DNA of 64,000 nucleotides from Rhizobiaceae bacterium (lineage in GTDB: Bacteria > Pseudomonadota > Alphaproteobacteria > Rhizobiales > Rhizobiaceae). Below the pieces are notes generated by a model, which had not been told where the DNA came from, searched no databases, and saw only the letters and a list, made by a program, of their open reading frames with translations. Position numbers and translations under genes: made by a program. The stretch lies in contig JACVCH010000006.1 of the NCBI GenBank assembly GCA_016742175.1, positions 124,001 to 188,000 of the forward strand, read 5' to 3'. Positions within the stretch are counted from its first letter, which is position 1; each line of letters starts with the position of its first letter. This document shows, in pieces, positions 52,709 to 61,836 of the stretch.

Positions 52709-53107
52709 ATGACAAATGTGAAGACTGCCGCCGAACTCACCCCTTCCGAGCACATAGACGCCCGGATCGCCGAGCTCGGGGACTGGCGCGGCGCCATGCT
52801 CGCACGCGTTCGCGCCATAGTCCTTTCCGCCGATCCCGGCATGGTCGAGGAGTGGAAATGGCGCGGCGTGCCGACCTGGTCTCATGACGGCATCGTGTGC
52901 ACCGGCGAGACCTACAAGGCGGTGGTCAAGATGACCTTCGCCAAGGGCGCATCGCTCGCCGACCCCACCGGCCTCTTCAATGCCAGCCTCGACGGCAACA
53001 CCCGCCGCGCGATCGACTTCCGCGAGGGCGACGCGGTGGACGAAGAAGCGCTCGCCGCGCTCATCCGCGCGGCGGTCGCGCTGAACGGTTCGGGGAAGAA
53101 GCGCTGA
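52709..53107 (+). CDS. DUF1801 (YdhG/YjbR-like) domain protein
   Basis: A 132-residue protein with the DUF1801 pattern: DWRGAMLARVRAIVLSADPGMVEEWKWRGVPTWSHDGIVC (in parts) and a KMTFAKGASLADPTGLFN block. The family is often predicted to be an antibiotic-binding or stress protein; the role is unknown. It starts 15 bases after uvrB and may be co-transcribed. Confidence 0.85.
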   Translation: MTNVKTAAELTPSEHIDARIAELGDWRGAMLARVRAIVLSADPGMVEEWKWRGVPTWSHDGIVCTGETYKAVVKMTFAKGASLADPTGLFNASLDGNTRRAIDFREGDAVDEEALAALIRAAVALNGSGKKR

Positions 53108-53127
53108 TCGTTTTGCCCGGTTCCGGG

Positions 53128-53940
53128 CTACAGTCCATGTTCGGATCGATGCCAGTGCAGGAATTCCTGCGACGGCCAGGACGAGCGCTCCTGCGGCAGA
53201 AAAGGTTTCATGCCCGGGTTGTGGGTCCGAATGAAATCGAGCGCATCGGGATGCCCGATGGCCTCGTAGTCACCATTGAGCGAAAGCAGGCCGTTTTCCA
53301 CATACCAGTGCATGGTCCGGCCGACCAGCGCGGCGTTGGCGAGCAGGTCGGGACCTCCGCGTGCGAGCGGACGAAAGTGGGAACACTCCGCTTCGTATCG
53401 CCCGTCGCCGAGCACCGTTGCCAGGCCGGTGAACATGCAGCGAGAACCGTAAAGCCGGGCGATCTCCATCCTGAATTGCACGCTTCGCCTGATAGCCGTC
53501 AGCGCGTAGCGCTCGCGTTGGTCCTCGAAAACATACGGCACCGGTGATTCCGCGAGACCCGATGGCGGCACGCCGGCATCCGTTGTTTCTGCAGCGTCGA
53601 GAATTGCGACCAGCTCCTCGTCGGTCAGCGGACGAACGTCGCGTTGTACGTAGGAGCGCCAGTTCGGCTCGCGCAACGTTCGTTCGAAAATCGTCTCGGA
53701 AATCGCCTGTACGTGCCGGGGGAGCGGCGTCATCGTTTCGACGAGGATGCGGGCCTTGTCCGAACCGGGCGCGCCTTCGACCGTCAGGAGACGGCAGACG
53801 CCGACATAGACCCCATGCAACACCGCTTTTCCGCGGTTTGATGGCGCGTATATGAGCGCCCAGCCGCCCTTGGCTGCCAGCAGAACATCGAAATAGCGAA
53901 CCGGCACATCGGCATTCGAATAGCCAACGCCCGGCGCCAT
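53128..53940 (-). CDS. HNH endonuclease family protein
   Basis: A 270-residue protein (280 with the upstream start). The C-terminal half holds the HNH site: YGSRCMFTGL, then AECSHFRPLARGGPD and NAALVGRTMHWYVENGLLSL, where catalytic His and metal residues fit, although the zinc Cys pairs of some HNH enzymes are absent. The N-terminal part (VPVRYFDVLLAAKGGWALIY) resembles the DNA-binding region of Mrr/HNH-type restriction enzymes of Rhizobiales. In-frame coding-like sequence extends to a CTG codon at 53970 that has an aggggg site. No methyltransferase is adjacent. Confidence 0.82.
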   Translation of the reverse strand: MAPGVGYSNADVPVRYFDVLLAAKGGWALIYAPSNRGKAVLHGVYVGVCRLLTVEGAPGSDKARILVETMTPLPRHVQAISETIFERTLREPNWRSYVQRDVRPLTDEELVAILDAAETTDAGVPPSGLAESPVPYVFEDQRERYALTAIRRSVQFRMEIARLYGSRCMFTGLATVLGDGRYEAECSHFRPLARGGPDLLANAALVGRTMHWYVENGLLSLNGDYEAIGHPDALDFIRTHNPGMKPFLPQERSSWPSQEFLHWHRSEHGL

Positions 53941-54150
53941 GCGCTCGGCCGTCAGAACGATATTCGCCAGGTGCGATCCCCCTTCGCATTTCTTGGCACG
54001 ATCGCTGCGAGGGAAGAACGAACCGACGGTTGCGGAGCCGGTCGGCGCTATTTTGGATTGAGGCGATTGTCCGCATTTCAGCCGCCGGCGGTGAAAAAAA
54101 TTCTTAATCCTCCGGCGCTAGGCTGGCCGCGACATCGGGGGCGATCAGCG

Positions 54151-55146
54151 GTGCATGAATTCCTGTCGGGCGATTTCGACGATGCGGACGCGCTGCGCCG
54201 GCGTATTGCCGCGCAGGATGCGCTGATCGCCGCGCAGGCGTGCGAGCTGGCGCACAGCCGCAAGATCTTCGCCCGCGCCTCAGAAGCGGCGCAGATCGGC
54301 GTCTGGGAATGCGAGCTCGCCGACAACTCGCTGCGTTGGAGCGACGTCGTCTACGACATCTTCGACCTGCCGCGTGGCTCGATGCCCGACCGCGCGACGG
54401 CGCTCGCGCTCTATACGCCGCAATCGCGCGCCGAGATGGAGCGCCGCCGCAGCCAGGCGATCGCGGAGCGCTCGTCCTTCACCTTCGACGCCGAGATCGT
54501 CACCGCCAGGGGCGTGCAGAAATTCATGCGCATCACCGCGCAGGTCGAGTGTGAGGCGGGCGTGGCCGTGCGCATTTTCGGCATGAAGCAGGACATCACC
54601 GCCGAAAAACGCGCCGTCGACAAGCTGCGCCATCTGGCCGCCTTCGACGCCATGACCGGCCTTGCCAACCGCGCGCAGTTCCAGGAGCGCCTGACGGAGC
54701 GGGCCGAGGCGGGCGCGCTCGCCGCGCTGCTTCTGGTCGATCTCGACGGCTTCAAGCAGGTCAATGACGGCCACGGCCACATGGCGGGGGACGCCTGCCT
54801 GCGCGAGGCCGCCGCGCGGCTCTCCGCGACCTGCGCTGAGGCCGATCTCGTCGCGCGCATCGGCGGAGATGAATTCGCGGTGCTCGTCGGGGCCGGGGTC
54901 AATCTTGAAACCATCGCCGAGCTTGCCCGCGCGATCACCACCGCCATGGGCGAGCCGTTTCGGCTCGACGGGCGCAGCCACACGCTCGGCGCCTCGGTCG
55001 GCATCGCGCTCGCCGCCGGCGCCGCGCCGTCCGACCTCTTCGTCAACGCCGACACCGCGCTCTATGCCGCCAAATCCGGCGGGCGCGGCACGTTCCGCAT
55101 CTTCAAGGGCGAAGCATCGCTCGGCCGCGACAGCGAAGCCGCGTGA
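54151..55146 (+). CDS. PAS-GGDEF diguanylate cyclase
   Basis: A 331-residue cytosolic protein: a predicted helix (residues 1-40), a PAS domain (about 45-165, with AAQIGVWECELADNSLRWSD) and a GGDEF domain with active-site IGGDEF intact. It makes c-di-GMP from GTP. There is no RxxD product-inhibition site obvious before GGDEF. The start is GTG 54151. Together with the EAL pair it belongs to the c-di-GMP network. Its stop abuts the convergent gene. Confidence 0.92.
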   Translation: MHEFLSGDFDDADALRRRIAAQDALIAAQACELAHSRKIFARASEAAQIGVWECELADNSLRWSDVVYDIFDLPRGSMPDRATALALYTPQSRAEMERRRSQAIAERSSFTFDAEIVTARGVQKFMRITAQVECEAGVAVRIFGMKQDITAEKRAVDKLRHLAAFDAMTGLANRAQFQERLTERAEAGALAALLLVDLDGFKQVNDGHGHMAGDACLREAAARLSATCAEADLVARIGGDEFAVLVGAGVNLETIAELARAITTAMGEPFRLDGRSHTLGASVGIALAAGAAPSDLFVNADTALYAAKSGGRGTFRIFKGEASLGRDSEAA

Positions 55147-56112
55147 TCAGCCGAGGACCGAGGCGAACAGCTCGGGATCGACGTTTCCGCCCGAGGCGAC
55201 CACCACCACATCGCCGCCCGAAATCGTGTCGCCATGGAAGAGCGCGGCTGCCAGCGCCACCGCGCCGCCGGGCTCGACCACGATCTTCAGCCGCGTGAAG
55301 GCGAGCGCCATGGCGCGGCGCACGTCGGATTCGGCCACCGCGATGCCCGCGCCGCACAGTTCCTTCATCACCGGAAAGGTCAGCCGCCCCGGCTGCGGCG
55401 TCACGATCGCGTCGCAGATCGAGCTTGCGCCCGGCTGGTTGGCCCGGATCTCGCCCGCCGCGAGCGAGCGCGCCGCATCGTCGAACCCTTCCGGCTCGCA
55501 GGTGCGCACGGTGAAGCCCGGCGCCTCGGCGGCCAACGCCAGCGCGATGCCCGAGGTCAGCCCGCCGCCGCCGCATGGCACCAGAACCTCGCCCGGCGCG
55601 ACGCCGAGTTCGGCCGCCTGCGCGGCGATCTCCAGCCCCACCGTGCCCTGTCCGGCGATCACCTCCGACTCGTCGAAGGGGCGGATCAGCGTCAGCCCCC
55701 GCTCGCCCGCCAGCCGCTCGCCGATCGCGTCGCGATCCTCCTTGGCGCGGTCGTAAAGCACCACCTCGGCGCCATAGGCGCGGGTGTTGTCGATCTTCAT
55801 CTTCGGGGCGTCGGACGGCATGATGATCACCGCCGGCACGCCGTGCATCTGTGCGGCCAGCGCCACGCCCTGCGCGTGGTTGCCGGAGGAAAACGCGATC
55901 ACGCCGCGTGCGCGCACATCCGGCTCGAGCGCTGAAAGCGCCGACCAGCCGCCGCGAAACTTGAACGAGCCCGTATGCTGCAGGCATTCCGGTTTCACGA
56001 AGACGCGCCGTCCGGCGATCTCGTCGAGGAATTGCGAGTTCAAGAGCGGCGTCCGGCGGGCCTTGCCCTCCAGGCGCGAAGCTGCGGCGCGGATGCGGGA
56101 AATATCGGTCAT
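55147..56112 (-). CDS. Serine/threonine dehydratase-like PLP enzyme
   Basis: A 321-residue fold-type II PLP enzyme. The Lys motif is TGSFKFRGG, the phosphate-binding loop is PCGGGGLTSGIA, and SSGNHAQGVALAA is present. It fits catabolic threonine/serine dehydratase or serine racemase; there is no C-terminal ACT domain. Exact substrate unknown. Only the stop codons separate it from the cyclase gene. Confidence 0.9.
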   Translation of the reverse strand: MTDISRIRAAASRLEGKARRTPLLNSQFLDEIAGRRVFVKPECLQHTGSFKFRGGWSALSALEPDVRARGVIAFSSGNHAQGVALAAQMHGVPAVIIMPSDAPKMKIDNTRAYGAEVVLYDRAKEDRDAIGERLAGERGLTLIRPFDESEVIAGQGTVGLEIAAQAAELGVAPGEVLVPCGGGGLTSGIALALAAEAPGFTVRTCEPEGFDDAARSLAAGEIRANQPGASSICDAIVTPQPGRLTFPVMKELCGAGIAVAESDVRRAMALAFTRLKIVVEPGGAVALAAALFHGDTISGGDVVVVASGGNVDPELFASVLG

Positions 56113-56157
56113 GGCCGCCTTATGCCAAGCCGCGCCGCGCGCCGCCAGTCCCTTTCC

Positions 56158-56625
56158 TCACCCGCGGCCCCTGTAAGTCGGCACGCCCTGTTCGGGCACC
56201 CACACATCGGCCGGCGCCGCGCCGGTCTGGTAGAAGACGTCGATCGGAATCCCGCCGCGCGGATACCAGTAGCCGCCGATCCGCAGCCATTGCGGTGCTA
56301 GAAGTTCGACCAGCCGCTTGCCGATCGTCACCGTGCAGTCCTCGTGGAATGCGCCATGGTTGCGGAAGGAAAACAGGAACAGCTTCAGCGACTTGCTCTC
56401 CACCAGCCAGTCGCCGGGAATGTAGTCGATCACCAGATGCGCGAAATCCGGCTGGCCGGTCATCGGGCAAAGTGAAGTGAATTCGGGCGCGGTGAAGCGC
56501 ACCGTATAGCGCGTGCCGGCCTGCGGGTTCCCCACGCGCTCCAGCACGGCATCCTCCGGCCGTGCCGGAATGGCGGCGTCCGCGCCGAGCTGCGTCAGGT
56601 TCGAATAGATCGTGTCATGCGCCAA
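56158..56625 (-). CDS. queF: NADPH-dependent 7-cyano-7-deazaguanine reductase (type I QueF)
   Basis: Reduces preQ0 to preQ1 in queuosine biosynthesis; 155 residues, the short unimodular type. The catalytic Cys is in [14 protein letters not shown], the [22 protein letters not shown] block carries the substrate Glu/Ser and NADPH residues. The start is TTG 56625 with aagga nine bases upstream. Confidence 0.95.
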   Translation of the reverse strand: MAHDTIYSNLTQLGADAAIPARPEDAVLERVGNPQAGTRYTVRFTAPEFTSLCPMTGQPDFAHLVIDYIPGDWLVESKSLKLFLFSFRNHGAFHEDCTVTIGKRLVELLAPQWLRIGGYWYPRGGIPIDVFYQTGAAPADVWVPEQGVPTYRGRG

Positions 56626-56829
56626 GCGCTTCGTCCTTGTTTTGACCGGGTAGGCTGCGACCGGAATTGCGAAAGGCGCGCGGATAGCAGGGAAGGGCGG
56701 CGAGGTAAAGGCGGGGGCGTGCTACGGCGCTTCCCTTCCACCACCGTGGGTAGTGAAAAGTCTAAACGACGTGCGGAGGGTGCATTAATGTCTGCCCGGT
56801 AGGGTGCCGGCATCTGGGAGGGACCAAAC

Positions 56830-57261
56830 ATGCTGCGCCGTACGCTTCTCGCCATCGCCATTTTCTGCATCTCCACGCTGGCTTCGGCCCAGGACAGGCC
56901 GGTCGAAGAAGACCCGGCCGGATCTTGGCGACAGGTGTCCTCCAGCGCGGGCGCGTGCCTGACTTGCTCGATCACCATTTCGAAGACCAGCGACGGTTAT
57001 CTCATGACGGCGAGCAATGGGTGGGAGTCCAGGATCACGCATCTCCGGAAAGGCGTTTTCGTCGGGCATGGTCGATGGGAGCGGTCCGGCCCTAAACTGC
57101 ATCCGACCAGAGAAGTCATGACCGTGATGAAAATTTCCGTCGACGGCCGGATGCTCCTCGCCCTCGCGCTTCGGCGGCCCGACGGCACGCTCTGGGAGAT
57201 CAATGCGGAATTTGTCCGCCGTACGGAGTCGGAACCCTCGAAGCCTGAACTCGACTTGTAA
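56830..57261 (+). CDS. Hypothetical secreted protein
   Basis: A 143-residue exported protein: signal peptide (MLRRTLLAIAIFCISTLASAQ) and a small mature domain with two cysteines (GACLTCSIT, which could form a CxxC disulfide) and a beta-rich layout. I do not recognise the family. A signal peptide and codon use support a real gene. Confidence 0.65.
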   Translation: MLRRTLLAIAIFCISTLASAQDRPVEEDPAGSWRQVSSSAGACLTCSITISKTSDGYLMTASNGWESRITHLRKGVFVGHGRWERSGPKLHPTREVMTVMKISVDGRMLLALALRRPDGTLWEINAEFVRRTESEPSKPELDL

Positions 57262-57351
57262 CGACGCGAGCCCGAGGCGGTTCGAGCCAGGCCGGTGCCG
57301 AAAAGGGGAGCATGAGGGGGCGCAAACGCCGCTGACCTCGCCGCTCCCCCC

Positions 57352-57690
57352 CACCTCGTCATCCTCGGGCTTGACCCGAGGATCCATGCCTCGACATCAC
57401 CGCTCGCATTCGGCTCAGACGCGATCGCGCCACCCTCTCCACCGTCACCCCTGTGCTCGTCACAGGGGTCCATGCCTTGCCGTGACCACCGTCACTCCAG
57501 TGCAAATCATCCGTCACCCGCCAGCACGTCACGAACGCAGAGGCATGGATCCCCGGGTCTGCGCAGCCGCTCCGCGCCTGCTCCGCCCGAGGATGACGAA
57601 TTGGAGGAGCGCCGCCAACCGGGAGAGTCTGCGCCCCCACCACCTCGTCATCCTCGGGCTCGACCCGAGGATCCATGCCTCGACATCACC
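57352..57690. repeat. Cluster of palindromic repeat elements
   Basis: Two nearly identical 50-bp units lie at 57352-57401 and 57641-57690 (ctcgtcatcctcgggc ... gacccgaggatccatgcc), with two related variants between: ccgtcacccctgtgctcg... at 57442-57480 and an inverted copy at 57540-57599. Each carries a small hairpin (ctcgggc-tt-gacccgag). With short flanks the cluster fills the 547-base gap 57262-57808 before the HsdR-N-like gene; no gene is seen there. Confidence 0.85.
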
Positions 57691-57808
57691 AACCAAACGC
57701 CCGCACAAAACCACTGCTCGCCACGCAACGGCTTACGCACACGCTATACTTGCACGCTTAACAGTTGCATGATCTCATCTCGATGGGTTGGCGATATCGG
57801 GGGGAATC

Positions 57809-58864
57809 ATGAGTGTCGACGATCAACTGCGCATTCTGTCTGAGCGCATCAAGATGCACTCGAGTTCGATGGTCACAGAAGAGGCCGTCAAGACAGCGAT
57901 CGTTCTGCCATTCCTTTCCGCACTAGAATACGACGTGTTCAATCCCGGTGAAGTCGTGCCGGAGTTCTGCGCGGATGCTGTCGGGAAAAAGGGGGAAAAG
58001 GTCGACTACGCCATTAAGCTCGATAGCGAGATCAAGGTCTTGATCGAGTGCAAGCCGATTACGACAAATCTCGATAAAGTGCACCTGGCGCAACTCTATC
58101 GATATTTCTCCGTCACCGACGCCAAGTTCGCGATCCTCACCAACGGTCGGACTTTCCATTTTCATACGGACTTGGTTGCGCCGAACAAGCTGGATGAGAA
58201 ACCCTTCTTCTCGTTCGATCTCTCTGATCTTCAAGGGCAGATGATCGCGGAACTGAAGAAATTTGCGAAAAGCGAGTTTGACGTTGATGGAATTCTTCGA
58301 ACCGCCCATCGATTGAAATACACCTCTGCGATCAAGAAGGAGCTTTCCAACTTGATGGAAAACCCGAATGAGGAATTCGTTCGGCTCGTCATCAGCGACG
58401 TCCATGAGGGGCGATTTACACAGGCCGTGCGTGAGGAATTTACTCCCATGGTCAAGGCGGCGTTTCGAGAGATCGTTCGCGAGATGGTCCAAAGCCGATT
58501 GTCCAACGCTTTGGCGGATACGACTGCAACGGAACTGGTCGACGTGGCTGACGATGTGGAGGCCGAAGAGATTGTCACAACCGAGGAGGAACGCGAAGGT
58601 TTCATGATCATTCGTGCAATCGTGCGCGACATTGTCAAACCAGCCCGCGTGGTGATGCGAGATCAGAAAAGCTACTGCGGCGTTCTAATTGACAACAACA
58701 ACAGAAAGCCGCTGGCCCGGCTCCATTTCAATCGGAGCGTAAAATACGTCGGCCTTTTCGACGGAGAAAAGGAAGAGCGCGTTCGGATCGATACCTTGGA
58801 TGAAATCTACGATCAGGCCGAGCGATTGAGAGCCACGGCACGCGAGTACGCAACGCCAAACTGA
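57809..58864 (+). CDS. Orphan type I restriction R-subunit N-terminal-like nuclease (HSDR_N_2 type)
   Basis: A 351-residue protein. A PD-(D/E)xK-type nuclease site is visible: VPEF...KVDYAIKLDSEIKVLIECKP, giving Asp and ExK, with a later QLYRYF block. The middle is helical and charged; the C-terminal 100 residues form a separate domain (RAIVRDIVKPARVV...). No helicase motor, specificity or modification subunit is present, so it is not a full type I system. GC and codon use look lower than neighbours, suggesting transfer. ATG 57809 follows gggggaa. Confidence 0.85.
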   Translation: MSVDDQLRILSERIKMHSSSMVTEEAVKTAIVLPFLSALEYDVFNPGEVVPEFCADAVGKKGEKVDYAIKLDSEIKVLIECKPITTNLDKVHLAQLYRYFSVTDAKFAILTNGRTFHFHTDLVAPNKLDEKPFFSFDLSDLQGQMIAELKKFAKSEFDVDGILRTAHRLKYTSAIKKELSNLMENPNEEFVRLVISDVHEGRFTQAVREEFTPMVKAAFREIVREMVQSRLSNALADTTATELVDVADDVEAEEIVTTEEEREGFMIIRAIVRDIVKPARVVMRDQKSYCGVLIDNNNRKPLARLHFNRSVKYVGLFDGEKEERVRIDTLDEIYDQAERLRATAREYATPN

Positions 58865-59273
58865 TCGTCGACGCTCTCCACCCAAAAAACTTATCCCCAC
58901 CCCCGCCACCTCCCGTATCATCCCTCCCATCGCCCTTGCGGGAACCGGAGCCGGAACCGGGTTTTGGGAGGGCGGCGGTGACTTCCCCCGGAGGCGTGGT
59001 TCGCCGAAGGCTCGTGAAGGCACGGAACAGGCCGGCGTGGTGAGGCGCGCGCGATAAGCGCAACCCCAAGCCATGCGGGAAAAGCCGCGGGCGTCCGTAA
59101 GGATCGTCTGTGACCGGCCGAGAGCGTGACAGCCACCGACGGACGGCCGTTCGGGTCGCAAACCAAAAACAAACTGGCGAACCGGACGGCCGCCCGTTTC
59201 CCGACCCATCCCGCTCCCGGCTAATGGGCGCGGCCGCCTTCGCACGCCCGAAATCCAGCCGAGGAGACGAAAA
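58865..59273. ncRNA. GC-rich noncoding stretch with possible structured RNA
   Basis: 409 bases without a convincing reading frame. Several stems can form, for example cggccgttcgggtcg near 59139-59157 with cgaaccggacggccg near 59176-59194 (two mismatches, loop rich in A and C), ggcg-tggtt-cgcc near 58994, and cgtccgt / acggacg. Possible ORFs on both strands lack normal codon bias. It could be a structured RNA, a remnant or a control region; no known RNA family was recognised. Confidence 0.3.
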
Positions 59274-59705
59274 TTGCAGGACGAGCCTTACGACCCGAAT
59301 AGCTGGGAGCCGCGCGAGGTGCGCATTGCGCGCCATGTCGGCGTGCTACGCGAGGGGATCGGCGCGCTCGTCGCCGCGCCGCCTTATCCCGAGGCCGAAA
59401 TCCTCACCGCGTTCCGGCTCAAATCCGGCATGGCCGGCCTGCCGCATTTTTGCCCGCGCGCCGCTTGCCGGCGCGCAAACTCCTGCCGCGCGAGCGACAT
59501 CGAGGCGGGCGCGGCCTGCGGGGCGCAGTTCAGCGCGGAAATCGAGCGCGACTTTCAGGCCATGGTGCTCGGCATCCTGATCGCCTGGCGTGCGCAATGC
59601 GCCCGTGCCGCGCGCGAGGCGGCGGCGCTTGCCCACTGGTCCGGTGCCGAAACGAACGCTGCGCCATTGTCGCGGGGAAGGCGGGCGGCTAAGCGGAAGG
59701 GATGA
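59274..59705 (+). CDS. Small cysteine-containing hypothetical protein
   Basis: A 143-residue protein starting at TTG 59274 behind a strong gaggag site. A cysteine cluster CPRAACRRANSC with a later AACGAQF could bind metal. The C-terminus is helical, Ala/Arg-rich. Its stop overlaps the next start (ATGA), so it is coupled to the DMT carrier. I recall similar CRRA-type proteins from Rhizobiales but cannot name a family. Confidence 0.7.
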   Translation: MQDEPYDPNSWEPREVRIARHVGVLREGIGALVAAPPYPEAEILTAFRLKSGMAGLPHFCPRAACRRANSCRASDIEAGAACGAQFSAEIERDFQAMVLGILIAWRAQCARAAREAAALAHWSGAETNAAPLSRGRRAAKRKG

Positions 59706-60613
59706 CCCACCACGACCGGCCGATGCTCGGCATCCTCCTGATGATCGGCTTTTGCGCCATCGCGCCGCTCGGCGATGCGACGGCGAAGATCCTCGGCGAC
59801 ACGATCCCGCTGGTGCAACTTCTGGCCGTGCGCTTTGCCATCCAGGCCGTCATCCTTTTACCGATCATCTTCGCCACCGGCATTTCGCTGCGCATGAGCC
59901 CCTATGTGCTGCGCATGACCTTCCTGCGCACCGCGCTCCACATCGTCGGCATCGGCGCGATGTTCACCTCGCTGCGCTATCTGCCCCTGGCCGACGCCGT
60001 CGCCATCGCCTTCGTGATGCCGTTCATCATGCTGGTGCTCGGCGCCACGATCCTGGGCGAAGAGGTCGGCCCGCGCCGCATCGCCGCCTGCGCGGTCGGT
60101 TTCATCGGCACGCTTCTCGTGGTGCAGCCGAGCTTTGCGGAAGTCGGCTGGCCGGCCTTTTTGCCGATCGTCGTCGCCTTCACTTTCGCCTTCTACATGC
60201 TGGTTTCGCGGCAGATCGCCAAGGAGTGCGATCCGCTGGCGCTGCAGACGATTTCCGGCTTCATCGGCACGCCGGTGCTGGTGCTGGTCCTCGCGCTCAC
60301 CTGGGGGCGGACGGATTCGTTCTTCGGCATCGTCATGCCGAACGCGACCGAGACCTGGCTGCTCATCGGCATCGGCGTGCTGGGCACCTGCGGGCACCTT
60401 TTGATGACGTGGTCGCTGCGCTTTGCGCCGTCCGCCACCGTCGCGCCGGTGCAATATCTCGAAATTCCCTTCGCCACCTTCATCGGCTGGCTGATCTTCG
60501 CCGACCTGCCAAACGGTCTCGCCGCCATCGGTATCGCCATCACCATGGCCGCCGGGCTCTACATCCTGTTTCGGGAGCGCAGCCTGGCGCAGCCGCGGCC
60601 TTCTGAAGCCTAG
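59702..60613 (+). CDS. DMT-family (EamA) transporter
   Basis: A 303-residue inner-membrane protein with ten predicted helices in two EamA repeats (first about 10-140, second 150-290; LRYLPLADAVAIAFVMPFIM and LRFAPSATVAPVQYLEIPFA, split, are the repeat cores). Carries a small metabolite or drug outward; substrate unknown. It overlaps the preceding gene by 4 bases and converges on the DUF1206 gene, whose stop it overlaps. Confidence 0.92.
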   Translation: MTHHDRPMLGILLMIGFCAIAPLGDATAKILGDTIPLVQLLAVRFAIQAVILLPIIFATGISLRMSPYVLRMTFLRTALHIVGIGAMFTSLRYLPLADAVAIAFVMPFIMLVLGATILGEEVGPRRIAACAVGFIGTLLVVQPSFAEVGWPAFLPIVVAFTFAFYMLVSRQIAKECDPLALQTISGFIGTPVLVLVLALTWGRTDSFFGIVMPNATETWLLIGIGVLGTCGHLLMTWSLRFAPSATVAPVQYLEIPFATFIGWLIFADLPNGLAAIGIAITMAAGLYILFRERSLAQPRPSEA

Positions 60614-61401
60614 GCATCCTCGACATTGATGCGGCGGTAGAGCGCCTGCGTGAAGGAATAGGCGGCGAAGGCGAGGAGGCCGATGCCCATCGCGGCCAGC
60701 AGAAGGCTTCCGGCGGGCAGGGACTGGACGAAGTCGAGCGCGTCCTTCGAACCGACATCGTCGCCCGTCCCGCCGCCGCGCCATGCCTGAAGCGCGACGA
60801 GGAAGGCGAGGATGGCGAAGACCGCGCCGCGGGCGAAGAGCCCCGTCTTGGCGATCGGGTGGATCACCTTCATCTTCGCCGCATCCGCCTCGATGTGGTC
60901 GGCATATTTCTCGCGCACCGCCTTGATGACATGGGCGACGGCGGCGCCCGCAAGGCATGCGGCGATGACGGCGGAGACGATGCCGGTGCCGACGAAGCCG
61001 GCGATGGCGTCGGCGATGCCGCCACCCGATTCACTGTCCGAACTTGTCCCCCTGATCCGCGAAGCGGTGTAGAATGCGAGCGTGGAATAGGCGATGGCGG
61101 AAACCATCAGTCCGCCCCTGACGGCGATGCCCTTGGCGCCGGTGCCATGGCTGTCGGTGTCGAAGACGGCCTGGATCGTGCGCCACAGCGCGTAGCAGGC
61201 AAGGCCGAGGACGAGCGCGTAGGCGACCGCGATGCCGAAGCCGGTTCCGAGCAGCCGGTCGAGCGCGTCGCGCGACCCCATCGTCTCGCCCGAGCCGATC
61301 GCGGCGGTGGCGGCGAAGAAGCCGATCACCGTGTAGATCAGCCCGCGCGCGGCATAGCCGATGCGTGCGAATGGCCGAAACCATGCCTTTGCCTGATGCA
61401 T
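60610..61401 (-). CDS. DUF1206 family membrane protein
   Basis: A 263-residue protein with six helices as three two-helix repeats, each beginning with a GYAARGLIYTVIG-, GIAVRGGLMVSAIAY- or GLFARGAVFAILAF-like segment. This is the DUF1206 pattern; function unknown. ATG 61401 is preferred because further upstream frame is unrelated. Confidence 0.9.
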   Translation of the reverse strand: MHQAKAWFRPFARIGYAARGLIYTVIGFFAATAAIGSGETMGSRDALDRLLGTGFGIAVAYALVLGLACYALWRTIQAVFDTDSHGTGAKGIAVRGGLMVSAIAYSTLAFYTASRIRGTSSDSESGGGIADAIAGFVGTGIVSAVIAACLAGAAVAHVIKAVREKYADHIEADAAKMKVIHPIAKTGLFARGAVFAILAFLVALQAWRGGGTGDDVGSKDALDFVQSLPAGSLLLAAMGIGLLAFAAYSFTQALYRRINVEDA

Positions 61402-61562
61402 TCTGCGCTCCCCCGTCTGGCGTCGATCAGCAATGCGTGATGAAGCGTCCGGTTCCGCAATTAACCATGACATGCAGCGAAGATCATGTGATCGAACCGG
61501 CCATGGAGCGAACCGTTTTGCCGACCTACATTTGCCTGCCAGACGACGGACGATACGCATTG

Positions 61563-61790
61563 ATGAAATTCCACTCCATCCCCTCCGCCCTTGCCCTGTC
61601 CATCCTCGCCGCGCTGATCGTGGCCACGGCCGTGATGCGTCCCCATGACGACGCACGCGCAGCGGAAAGGGCAGCGCGCTGCGCGGGATATGAGCGGCTG
61701 ACGATCCTGCTCGGCAATGCGCAGAAGGCGCAGAACTTCTCGGTGCGGCGCTGCATGGATTCGCTGGAGGCGCGTGGAGGAAACATCTGA
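61563..61790 (+). CDS. Small hypothetical protein with N-terminal membrane helix or signal
   Basis: A 75-residue protein: hydrophobic N-terminus (SALALSILAALIVATAV) followed by a short soluble part with two Cys. It could be anchored or exported. Real coding is plausible but only moderately supported; in-frame sequence upstream to 61365 does not look coding. Confidence 0.45.
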   Translation: MKFHSIPSALALSILAALIVATAVMRPHDDARAAERAARCAGYERLTILLGNAQKAQNFSVRRCMDSLEARGGNI

Positions 61791-61836
61791 GGCGAAGCGG
61801 CGTTCGGCCTGAAGATGCCTTGCGAAAGGGAACTCC

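Noticed and set aside
57352-57690. Possible CRISPR array from repeated units
   Set aside because: Units are unequal in spacing, mixed in orientation and palindromic throughout, with no cas genes; they fit dispersed palindromic elements.
58918-59172. 84-codon minus-strand frame and overlapping plus-strand frames in the GC-rich stretch
   Set aside because: No ribosome site, biased composition and stems in the DNA suggest noncoding sequence.
58865-59273. RNase P RNA, tmRNA or cobalamin riboswitch in the noncoding stretch
   Set aside because: The conserved core motifs of those RNAs were looked for on both strands and not found.
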